A program made the translations under genes and the position numbers. Below the pieces are notes generated by a model, which saw nothing but the letters and a program-made list of their open reading frames with translations, was not told the origin of the DNA and made no database searches. From PWQG01 sp040882255 (GTDB lineage Bacteria; Pseudomonadota; Gammaproteobacteria; Pseudomonadales; Pseudohongiellaceae), in the NCBI GenBank assembly GCA_040882255.1, contig JBBEBP010000007.1, positions 62,001-126,000 on the forward strand: a stretch of 64,000 nt of DNA, given 5' to 3'. Positions 49,788-57,206 of the stretch are shown here, piece after piece; positions within the stretch are counted from its first letter, which is position 1; every line of letters starts with the position of its first letter.

Positions 49788-51219
49788 GCGACAACAGGGC
49801 AAAGCGTACACGGTGCCGGAAATGCGCCGTATCCACACCATCCATTTTATCGGGATTGGTGGTGCGGGCATGTGCGGTATTGCCGAAGTGCTGTTGAACC
49901 AGGGCTATCAGATTACCGGCTCCGATATACGCGAGTCCCAGGTAACCGGGCGGTTGGCTTCGCTGGGCGTCGGGATTTTCATCGGACATCAGGCCGGGAA
50001 TGTCCGGGAAGCGGACGTGGTGGTCTACTCCAGCGCAATCGACCCGGACAACCCGGAGCTGCTTGCAGCCAGGGAGGCAGGGACACCGGCCATAGCGCGG
50101 GCTGAAATGCTGGCGGAGTTGATGCGTTACCGACATGCCGTGGCCATCGCCGGGACACACGGAAAGACCACAACGACCAGTCTGTGCGCATCGATTTTCG
50201 CGGAAGGCGGCCTGGATCCGACGTTTGTGATCGGAGGACGGCTTAACAGTGCCGGTGCCAACGCCGGGCTGGGAGAGAGCCGCTATCTGGTGGCGGAGGC
50301 CGACGAGAGTGATGTGTCGTTCCTGCATCTGCAGCCGATGGTGGCAGTGGTCACCAATATTGAAGCGGACCACATGAGTGCCTACGACGGAGATTTCGAG
50401 AAGCTGAAGCGCTATTTCCTGGAATTCCTGCACAACCTGCCATTTTATGGTCTCGCTGTGTTGTGTATCGATGATCCGGTGGTGGCGGAGATACTGCCGC
50501 GTGTATCCCGTCCCGTGCTGACCTACGGGTTCTCGGAGCGCGCCGATTTCCGCATCAGCGGACTGGAGCAGCGCGAGCGCTACACCGGGTTCCGGGTGGA
50601 GCGCCCGGATGGTCTGCCACCGTTGTCCGTGAGTCTCAATATTCCCGGCCGTCACAATGCGTTGAATGCGACTGCGGCCATCGTGGTAGCCACCGATGAA
50701 GGCATAGCCGATGAGCATATCTGTGGCGCATTGAACCGCTTCGAGGGGGTGGGCCGTCGGTTCGAGATACAGGGCACCTTCCCGATCCGCGATGGCGAGG
50801 TCATGTTGCTGGACGATTATGGCCACCACCCCAGTGAGGTACGGGCCACCATCGAGGCGCTGCGCGCTGGCTGGCCCGGGGCCCGCCTGGTGATGATCTA
50901 CCAGCCCCACCGGTTTTCACGGACGCGGGACCTGTACGACGACTTCGTCAAGGTGCTGTCCGACGTGGATGTGCTACTGATGCTGGATGTGTATGCGGCC
51001 GGCGAGCCCAGCATACCCGGGGCGGATGCCCGCAGTCTTTGTGGCAGCATCCGGCAGCGCGGCAGGATCGACCCTATTTACGTGGAGAACGAGAACGAGG
51101 TGCAGCACGTGCTCACCGATGTGCTGAGGGATGGCGATATCGTCATTACGCAGGGTGCGGGCAGCGTGGGTGCGCTGGCCAGACGGCTGGGCAGTGAGGG
51201 GCTGGTGATTGATGAGTGA
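49774..51219 (+). CDS. murC: UDP-N-acetylmuramate:L-alanine ligase MurC
   Basis: 481 residues if it starts at the GTG at 49774, six bases after a GGAGG site within the end of murG; the ATG at 49780 (479 residues) is the alternative. The N-terminal domain begins VPEMRRIHTIHFIGIGGAGM, as in E. coli. P-loop AGTHGKTTTTSLC; the ligase core VTNIEADHMSAYDGDF; C domain DDYGHHPSEVRATIEAL. It adds L-alanine to UDP-MurNAc. Confidence 0.96.
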   Translation: MAMDRRQQGKAYTVPEMRRIHTIHFIGIGGAGMCGIAEVLLNQGYQITGSDIRESQVTGRLASLGVGIFIGHQAGNVREADVVVYSSAIDPDNPELLAAREAGTPAIARAEMLAELMRYRHAVAIAGTHGKTTTTSLCASIFAEGGLDPTFVIGGRLNSAGANAGLGESRYLVAEADESDVSFLHLQPMVAVVTNIEADHMSAYDGDFEKLKRYFLEFLHNLPFYGLAVLCIDDPVVAEILPRVSRPVLTYGFSERADFRISGLEQRERYTGFRVERPDGLPPLSVSLNIPGRHNALNATAAIVVATDEGIADEHICGALNRFEGVGRRFEIQGTFPIRDGEVMLLDDYGHHPSEVRATIEALRAGWPGARLVMIYQPHRFSRTRDLYDDFVKVLSDVDVLLMLDVYAAGEPSIPGADARSLCGSIRQRGRIDPIYVENENEVQHVLTDVLRDGDIVITQGAGSVGALARRLGSEGLVIDE

Positions 51220-52132
51220 GACGGCACACAGAGTGGCGGTGTTGATGGGTGGACAGTCCGCCGAGCGTGAGATATCGCTGCTCAGCGGCCAGGCCGTGCT
51301 GGCGGCGCTGCAGGGTGCCGGAGTGGATGCCGTGGGTATCGATGCCGGCCCGGATCTGCCATGGCAACTGCGTGAGCAGAAAGTGGATCGTGTGTTCAAT
51401 ATTCTGCATGGGCGCGGCGGTGAAGACGGCCAGGTACAGGGGCTACTGGAACTGATGGGCTTGCCCTATACCGGCAGCGGGGTGCTCGCTTCCGCGCTGG
51501 CCATGGACAAGGTGCGCAGCAAGCAGCTGTGGCAGTCGGCCGGACTCCCCACCCCGGAATGTGCGGTGCTGGTTGAGGGTACCGACTGGGAGGCGTTGAT
51601 CGATAACTGTGCGGAGATGGTGGTCAAGCCGGTGCATGAAGGGTCGAGCATTGGCATGTACATGGTGGACTCGGCCGCGTCTCTCGAGAAGGCCTGGCAT
51701 GCAGCCAGGGCCTTTGACACTGCCGTGATGGCCGAGCGGCGTGTCCGCGGTCCCGAGTATACCGTGGCGATTCTGGACGGTGAGGTTCTGCCGCCCATCG
51801 AGCTGGCCACTGATCGGGAATTCTACACCTATGAAGCCAAGTATATAGACAACGACACACGGTACCAGTGTCCCGCAGATTTGACGGAGGGAGAGAGTGG
51901 ACAACTGACGGATCTGTGCCTGAAGGCGTTCCAGGTGCTGGGCTGCCGGGCCTGGGGGCGAGTGGATGTGATGCGTGACCCGGACGGGCAGTTTCAGCTC
52001 CTGGAGATCAACACGGTGCCGGGTATGACAGACCACAGCCTGGTCCCGATCGCAGCCCGGCAGGCGGGTATGACATTCGAGGATCTGGTGTTGAGGATAC
52101 TGGAAAGCGCGGAGGTGACAGCGCAGCGATGA
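51212..52132 (+). CDS. ddl: D-alanine:D-alanine ligase (DdlB type)
   Basis: 306 residues from the ATG at 51212, eight bases inside murC. ATP-grasp fold: VLMGGQSAEREISLLSG at the N terminus, NILHGRGGEDGQVQG, the substrate loop EGSSIGMY and LLEINTVPGMTDHSLVP. It makes D-Ala-D-Ala for MurF. The motif set is the normal D-Ala one, not the D-Lac type. It overlaps ftsQ by ATGA. Confidence 0.96.
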   Translation: MSETAHRVAVLMGGQSAEREISLLSGQAVLAALQGAGVDAVGIDAGPDLPWQLREQKVDRVFNILHGRGGEDGQVQGLLELMGLPYTGSGVLASALAMDKVRSKQLWQSAGLPTPECAVLVEGTDWEALIDNCAEMVVKPVHEGSSIGMYMVDSAASLEKAWHAARAFDTAVMAERRVRGPEYTVAILDGEVLPPIELATDREFYTYEAKYIDNDTRYQCPADLTEGESGQLTDLCLKAFQVLGCRAWGRVDVMRDPDGQFQLLEINTVPGMTDHSLVPIAARQAGMTFEDLVLRILESAEVTAQR

Positions 52133-53082
52133 CGGCGGTAAAGCGTGACAGGAAGGCCAATGTGTCCTTCTCGGCCTACAGCGGCGCAGGCGATATCCCC
52201 GAGGATTTCGCGTCCATGAGTGCTGTGGGTGCGGAACGCGAAGCACCCGCTTCGCACGGCGGGCGCGCGCCGGCCGGCAGGGGGCGGCTGCTGATGCTGT
52301 TGGCCGTGCTGGGCGTGACGCTGTCGCTGGCCTGGCAGCAGTACGGTGACAGCGCCGCCGGTCTGTTGGCGGAGCACGTCAGCCTGCCAGCCGTGCAATG
52401 GCCTGACCGTCTGCTGCCGGAAGGTCCCTGGCTGGACCGGCCGTTCCGCTCGGCCCGCATCGATACGCCCCTGTCCCGGCTTCGGGAAGATGAGATCCGG
52501 GCGGTGCTGGCCGGTCACCTCGATCACGGGTTTTTCAGCCTGGACGTGGAAATGCTCAAACAGGAGCTGCAGCGCCATCCGTGGATCAGCCGGGCTTCAG
52601 TGCGCCGGGTATGGCCGGACGGCCTGAGCGTCTCCGTATACGAACACCGCCCGATTGCCCGCTGGGGCGATGAGGGCCTGATCAACCTGCAGGGAGAAAT
52701 CTTTGGTGTCGGCGACCTGCGCGATACCGCGTCACTGCCCCGTCTGGACGGGCCATCTGACAGTCCGGGCGAGGTCATGCGTCAGTACCAGCAGTTCAGT
52801 CAGATGCTGCAGCCTGCCGGGCTGCGCATCAGCGAGTTGACCCTGGCGCCCCGTGGTGGCTGGCACCTGGCGCTGGAGACGGGGACAGAGATCAACGTCG
52901 GAAGGGACGCGTTGGCAGAGCGGTTGCAGCGCTTCCTGGCGCTGTACCAACAGGAATGGCAGCACGATGATCGACCGCTGCAGAGCGTGGACCTGCGCTA
53001 CAACAGTGGGCTGGCCGTGCGGTTTGGCGAGCCGGCCGGTGAATCCGTCGCGGCATTGAGTCAGGGGAGCGCAAGTGAATAA
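52129..53082 (+). CDS. ftsQ: Cell division protein FtsQ
   Basis: 317 residues: a cytoplasmic head of about 52 residues, one membrane helix (about 53-70), a POTRA domain (about 118-190: RSARIDTPLSRLREDEIRAV; VYEHRPIARWGDEGLINLQG) and a periplasmic beta domain. FtsQ links the early divisome to FtsBL and FtsWI. The cytoplasmic head is longer than in E. coli (276 residues total). Confidence 0.95.
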   Translation: MTAVKRDRKANVSFSAYSGAGDIPEDFASMSAVGAEREAPASHGGRAPAGRGRLLMLLAVLGVTLSLAWQQYGDSAAGLLAEHVSLPAVQWPDRLLPEGPWLDRPFRSARIDTPLSRLREDEIRAVLAGHLDHGFFSLDVEMLKQELQRHPWISRASVRRVWPDGLSVSVYEHRPIARWGDEGLINLQGEIFGVGDLRDTASLPRLDGPSDSPGEVMRQYQQFSQMLQPAGLRISELTLAPRGGWHLALETGTEINVGRDALAERLQRFLALYQQEWQHDDRPLQSVDLRYNSGLAVRFGEPAGESVAALSQGSASE

Positions 53083-53109
53083 ACCGATGGAATGTGGAGT
53101 GCCTGTGCA

Positions 53110-54348
53110 ATGAGTACGGCAAACAGCAACAACAAGATGATCGTGGGCCTGGACATCGGGACATCCAAGGTGGTGGCCATTGTCGGCGACATCAAGGAAG
53201 ACGGCAATCTCGATGTCGTGGGTATCGGCAGTCACCGTTCCCGAGGTTTGAAGAAGGGCACGGTGGTCAATATCGAGTCCACTGTGGAATCGATCCAGCG
53301 GGCGGTGGAAGAGGCCGAGCTGATGGCCGGCTGCCAGATCCAGTCCGTGTACGCCGGCATAGCAGGTAGCCATATCCGTAGCATGAACTCGCACGGCATC
53401 GTGGCGATCCGTGATGGTGAGGTGACGCGGGCGGATATCGACCGGGTCATCGACGCGGCCCAGGCCGTGGCCATCCCGGCGGACCAGAAGGTGCTGCACA
53501 TCCTGCCCCAGGAATACATCATCGATTCCCAGGAGGGGGTCAAGGAGCCGCTGGGCATGTCCGGCGTGCGCCTGGAGGCGAAAGTACATCTGATTACCTG
53601 CGCCATCAATGCCGTCCAGAACATCGAAAAATGCATCAAACGCTGCGGACTGCAGACCGAGGAAATCATTCTGGAACAACTGGCATCCAGTTATTCCGTG
53701 CTGACAGAGGATGAGCGCGAGCTGGGTGTGTGCCTGGTGGACATCGGCGGTGGCACAACGGATATTGCGGTGTTCACCGGAGGCGCCATACGTCACACGG
53801 GTGTCATTCCCATTGCGGGTGACCAGGTCACCAATGACATCGCGATGGCTCTGCGCACACCCACTGATAATGCCGAAGAACTGAAGATCAAGTATGCCTG
53901 TGCACTGACACAGCTGGCCAGCCCGGACGAGACTATCCAGGTGCCGAGCGTCGGGGAACGCCCGGCCCGGGAGCTGTCGCGACAGTCGCTGGCCGAAGTG
54001 GTCGAACCCCGTTATGACGAGTTGTTCACGCTCATCAGGGCGGAGCTGCAGCGCAGTGGTTTCGAGGAGCTGCTGGCGGCAGGCATCGTACTGACCGGCG
54101 GCACGAGCAAGATGGAAGGCGTCGTGGAGCTGGCCGAAGAGGTGTTCCACATGCCGGTGCGTATTGGCGCACCACAGCGCAGCCGGGGACTTTCCGACAT
54201 TGTGCGCAACCCGATTTATGCCACCGGTGTCGGTCTGCTGATCTACGGCATGCGTCATCACCGGGACAGAGGAGAGGTGAGACCGGGACGGGAGCCCCGC
54301 GTCAACCTGATGGAAAGGGTAAAGAACTGGTTCAGGAATAATTTTTAA
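53110..54348 (+). CDS. ftsA: Cell division protein FtsA
   Basis: 412 residues from the ATG at 53110, with GGAG ten bases upstream; a start at 53092 would add six residues. Actin-like fold: MIVGLDIGTSKVVAIVGD (phosphate 1), VCLVDIGGGTTDIAVF (phosphate 2), and GIVLTGGTSKMEGV (adenosine). The C terminus ends in the amphipathic membrane-targeting helix MERVKNWFRNNF. It tethers FtsZ to the membrane and recruits later division proteins. Confidence 0.97.
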   Translation: MSTANSNNKMIVGLDIGTSKVVAIVGDIKEDGNLDVVGIGSHRSRGLKKGTVVNIESTVESIQRAVEEAELMAGCQIQSVYAGIAGSHIRSMNSHGIVAIRDGEVTRADIDRVIDAAQAVAIPADQKVLHILPQEYIIDSQEGVKEPLGMSGVRLEAKVHLITCAINAVQNIEKCIKRCGLQTEEIILEQLASSYSVLTEDERELGVCLVDIGGGTTDIAVFTGGAIRHTGVIPIAGDQVTNDIAMALRTPTDNAEELKIKYACALTQLASPDETIQVPSVGERPARELSRQSLAEVVEPRYDELFTLIRAELQRSGFEELLAAGIVLTGGTSKMEGVVELAEEVFHMPVRIGAPQRSRGLSDIVRNPIYATGVGLLIYGMRHHRDRGEVRPGREPRVNLMERVKNWFRNNF

Positions 54349-54394
54349 CGATCAATTAATAATCTGTTTTGTCTGTGACAAATGAGGGGGAAGT

Positions 54395-55579
54395 ATGTTT
54401 GAACTCGTCGATAGCGTGCCGCAAAACGCAGTGATAAAAGTTGTCGGAGTCGGTGGTGGTGGTGGCAACGCCGTGAGCCACATGATTGCCAACCATGTGG
54501 ATGGAGTGGACTTTGTCTGCGCCAACACGGATGCCCAGGCGCTGAATAACCTGAAAGCGAAGACCCTGCTGCAGATGGGCAGCACGGTGACCAAGGGACT
54601 GGGTGCCGGGGCCAATCCGGATATCGGCCGGCAGTCCGCGCTGGAAGACCGTGACGAGATCGCGGAGATTCTTTCCGGGGCCGATATGGTGTTCATCACC
54701 GCCGGTATGGGTGGTGGTACGGGCACCGGTGCGGCGCCCATTTTTGCCGAAGTGGCCCGGGAGCTGGGTATTCTGACAGTGGCTGTGGTGACGCGGCCGT
54801 TTCCCTTTGAAGGCAAGAAGCGTTCGAAGATCGCCGATGCCGGTATCGCGGAGTTGTCGGAATACGTGGATTCCCTGATCACCATTCCCAATGAGAAGTT
54901 GCTGGATGTTCTGGGCAAGAACGCATCGCTGCTGGAGGCCTTCAAGGCAGCCAACGATGTATTGCTGGGAGCCGTCAAGGGGATAGCGGACCTCATCATC
55001 CGGCCGGGTATGATCAACGTGGACTTCGCGGATGTGCGCACGGTGATGTCCGAGATGGGCATGGCCATGATGGGTACAGGCTACGCTTCCGGTGAGAACC
55101 GTGCCCGGGAGGCGGCCGAGGCGGCCATCTGCAGTCCGCTGCTGGAAGATGTCAATCTACATGGTGCTCGCGGCATTCTGGTGAACATCACCGCAGGCGA
55201 GAACCTGTCCCTGGGAGAGTTCTCCGAGGTCGGGGATACCGTCGGCGAGTTTGCGTCCGATGATGCCACAGTTGTGGTGGGTACCGTCATCGACGAGACC
55301 CTGGGCGACGAGATCCACGTCACTGTCGTGGCGACCGGTCTGGGTGAACGCAAGGCGGTTGATCGACCCACCAAGGTGGTGGACAACACCAGGGAGCAGG
55401 CCGTTGTTGCCGATTATCGGGGTATGGACCGGCCCACTCAGGTGCGTCGACGTGAAGCGGCCGCCAGTGCCCGTCCCCGTCCCGGTATGGACCAGGGCGG
55501 ACTGGCGCGGGCCGTGGGCTCGGATGCGGATATGGATTATCTGGATATTCCGGCCTTCCTGCGTCGTCAGGCTGATTGA
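54395..55579 (+). CDS. ftsZ: Tubulin-like cell division GTPase FtsZ
   Basis: 394 residues. The tubulin signature GGGTGTG is at residues 106-112, GVGGGGGNAV opens the GTP site, and the catalytic T7 loop is NVDFADVRTVMSEMG. After a short arginine/proline-rich linker the C-terminal peptide DYLDIPAFLRRQ binds FtsA and ZipA. A strong AGGGGGAAG ribosome site sits just before the start. The 46-base gap from ftsA is AT-rich. Confidence 0.98.
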   Translation: MFELVDSVPQNAVIKVVGVGGGGGNAVSHMIANHVDGVDFVCANTDAQALNNLKAKTLLQMGSTVTKGLGAGANPDIGRQSALEDRDEIAEILSGADMVFITAGMGGGTGTGAAPIFAEVARELGILTVAVVTRPFPFEGKKRSKIADAGIAELSEYVDSLITIPNEKLLDVLGKNASLLEAFKAANDVLLGAVKGIADLIIRPGMINVDFADVRTVMSEMGMAMMGTGYASGENRAREAAEAAICSPLLEDVNLHGARGILVNITAGENLSLGEFSEVGDTVGEFASDDATVVVGTVIDETLGDEIHVTVVATGLGERKAVDRPTKVVDNTREQAVVADYRGMDRPTQVRRREAAASARPRPGMDQGGLARAVGSDADMDYLDIPAFLRRQAD

Positions 55580-55599
55580 GGGGGCGGAGCTGCCGTTTA

Positions 55600-55628
55600 T
55601 TGGGTTCTAACCCGATATTTGCTATGCT
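55600..55628 (+). promoter_or_regulatory. Candidate promoter of lpxC
   Basis: TTGGGT (55600-55605) and TATGCT (55623-55628) are 17 bases apart in the 100-base ftsZ-lpxC gap. A separate lpxC promoter at this place is known in E. coli. Confidence 0.45.
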
Positions 55629-55679
55629 TCGCCAGATAAGTCTGCCGGTTCGCCGGCTCAATGCGGGAAACGTGCTGAA

Positions 55680-56591
55680 ATGCTGAAACAGAGAACGCTC
55701 AAGAACGTCATACGGGCCACCGGCGTGGGGCTCCACACGGGCGAAAAGGTCTATCTGACCTTGCGCCCGGCCCCGGCCGATACGGGCATCATATTCGTTC
55801 GAACGGATCTCGAACCACAAGTCGAAATTCCTGCCATGGCGCACCTGGTTGGTGACACCACCTTGTCAACCACGCTGATCAAGGAGGGTGTGCGGATAGC
55901 CACCATCGAACACCTGATGTCGGCCATGTCCGGACTGGGCATCGACAATGCCTATGTGGAAGTCAGCGCGGCCGAGGTGCCGATCATGGATGGCAGCGCG
56001 GGTCCTTTCGTCTTTCTGATCCAGTCCGCTGGTATCGAGGAGCAGGAAGCACCCAAGCAGTTCATCCGGATTACCCGGACTCTGAAGCTGGAAGAAGACG
56101 ACAAGTGGGTCAGCCTGGAGCCATTCAACGGCTTCAAGGTCAGCTACACGCTGCTTTATGATCATCCGGTATACCGGCGCTACACCAAGTCGGCCACCAT
56201 CGATTTCTCCAGTACCTCCTTCGTCAAGGAAGTGAGCCGGGCCCGCACCTTCGGTTTCATGCATGAGTTCGAGGAGCTGCGTAATCGCAACCTGGCCCTG
56301 GGTGCCAGCATGGACAATGCGATTGCCGTCGGGGATTACAAGGTACTCAACGAGGACGGTCTGCGGTACGAGGATGAGTTCGTCAAACACAAGATCCTGG
56401 ACTCCATCGGTGACCTGTATCTGCTGGGACGCAGCCTGATTGGCGAGTTCAAGGGGCACAAGTCGGGGCATGCACTGAACAATGCACTGCTGCGTTCGCT
56501 GCAGGCGAATCCGGATGCCTGGGAACTGGTGAGTTTCGATTCGGAGAAAAGCGTCCCCATTTCCTACATGAAGCCGGGTCTGGCGGCCTGA
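55680..56591 (+). CDS. lpxC: UDP-3-O-acyl-N-acetylglucosamine deacetylase LpxC
   Basis: 303 residues, the standard length. The zinc ligands are His78 (ATIEHLMSAM), His237 and Asp241 (KHKILD), and the catalytic Glu77 precedes the first histidine. LpxC commits precursors to lipid A, so this gene ties the cell-wall cluster to the LPS genes at 13-17 kb. E. coli controls it by FtsH proteolysis through its C terminus, and here the tail is SYMKPGLAA. Confidence 0.98.
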   Translation: MLKQRTLKNVIRATGVGLHTGEKVYLTLRPAPADTGIIFVRTDLEPQVEIPAMAHLVGDTTLSTTLIKEGVRIATIEHLMSAMSGLGIDNAYVEVSAAEVPIMDGSAGPFVFLIQSAGIEEQEAPKQFIRITRTLKLEEDDKWVSLEPFNGFKVSYTLLYDHPVYRRYTKSATIDFSSTSFVKEVSRARTFGFMHEFEELRNRNLALGASMDNAIAVGDYKVLNEDGLRYEDEFVKHKILDSIGDLYLLGRSLIGEFKGHKSGHALNNALLRSLQANPDAWELVSFDSEKSVPISYMKPGLAA

Positions 56592-56602
56592 GGTGATATC
56601 CC

Positions 56603-56624
56603 GGTAGCTGATGGGTAGCTGATG
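56603..56624 (+). repeat. Perfect 11-bp tandem duplication at a start codon
   Basis: GGTAGCTGATG occurs twice in a row (56603-56613 and 56614-56624). The second copy supplies the ATG at 56622 of the next gene; the first ATG (56611) opens a three-codon ORF whose TGA overlaps that start. Confidence 0.8.
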
Positions 56625-57065
56625 AAAGTCATTCTGGTCAATGAACGCCTCGGGCACACCCGCACCTATGTCATCAAGGGCTGGCTGAAGGGCGTGCTGT
56701 CCCTCTGTCTGCTGGGCGCGCCAGTCGCATTGGGTTATCTTGGCTACCAGCTTTCCCTGCAGCAGACCGGCCCCGGACAAGCGGCGCCCTACGATGCAGC
56801 GGTCCATCACTCGCTGCGGGGGGCGCCCGGTCCGGCCGAGTTGCAGTTGTCCGACCGCGATGCCGTCGTTCCGGTCCCCGTCGCACCCCGGTCCGCCGGG
56901 GACTGGTCTTCCGGCCTGGCCGACAGCCGAATGATTCCAGTGGCCGCCCTGAAGCTGTCGACCGCCGCACCAGCGGCTCACTATCCGGTGCAACCTGCCC
57001 GTCATCTGTTCCGTAATGGCCGCTCCGTCGACCCGGCCTCCTATCAGCGGCGCGTCTACAGCTGA
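56622..57065 (+). CDS. Small single-pass membrane protein between lpxC and secA (possible M23 peptidase remnant)
   Basis: 147 residues. A basic cytoplasmic head (MKVILVNERLGHTRTYVIKG), one membrane helix (about 24-44, GVLSLCLLGAPVALGYLGY), then a proline- and alanine-rich periplasmic tail ending RNGRSVDPASYQRRVYS. The head resembles the N terminus of the M23 metallopeptidase found between lpxC and secA in Pseudomonas and relatives, but the coiled coil and the HxxxD/HxH peptidase domain are missing. SecM occupies this place in E. coli, yet no FxxxxWIxxxxGIRAGP or RAPP-type arrest motif is visible. It may be a shortened relic or a distinct small protein. It starts on a tandem repeat with a poor ribosome site. 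Confidence 0.6.
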   Translation: MKVILVNERLGHTRTYVIKGWLKGVLSLCLLGAPVALGYLGYQLSLQQTGPGQAAPYDAAVHHSLRGAPGPAELQLSDRDAVVPVPVAPRSAGDWSSGLADSRMIPVAALKLSTAAPAAHYPVQPARHLFRNGRSVDPASYQRRVYS

Positions 57066-57070
57066 GCCTG

Positions 57071-57096
57071 CCTGCCGATGCAGGTCCATCCTGCAT
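57071..57096 (+). promoter_or_regulatory. Two mutually exclusive hairpins in the secA leader
   Basis: CCTGC-CGAT-GCAGG (57071-57084) and ATGCAGG-TCCAT-CCTGCAT (57078-57096) share the GCAGG arm, so only one can form at a time. They begin five bases after the upstream stop codon and about 110 bases before the secA start. A regulatory switch is possible but unproven. Confidence 0.4.
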
Positions 57097-57206
57097 TGTA
57101 TGACCTTCGAACGTGGAACGCCCCGCCCGAAGCCGGCAATCGCCGATTGACAGGTGCAGGGGCCGCCCGATACCGAACCCTACAGACTGACGGTAAGCAG
57201 AACATC

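Noticed and set aside
52732..54261. Long minus-strand open frame of 509 codons opposite ftsQ-ftsA
   Set aside because: It lies antisense to two certain genes, its translation is rich in H, R and Q with no family motif, and such frames are expected in GC-rich DNA.
56622..57065. SecM itself
   Set aside because: The position fits, but there is no FxxxxWIxxxxGIRAGP motif, no RAPP or RGPP variant, and the head looks like a membrane anchor of the M23 type.
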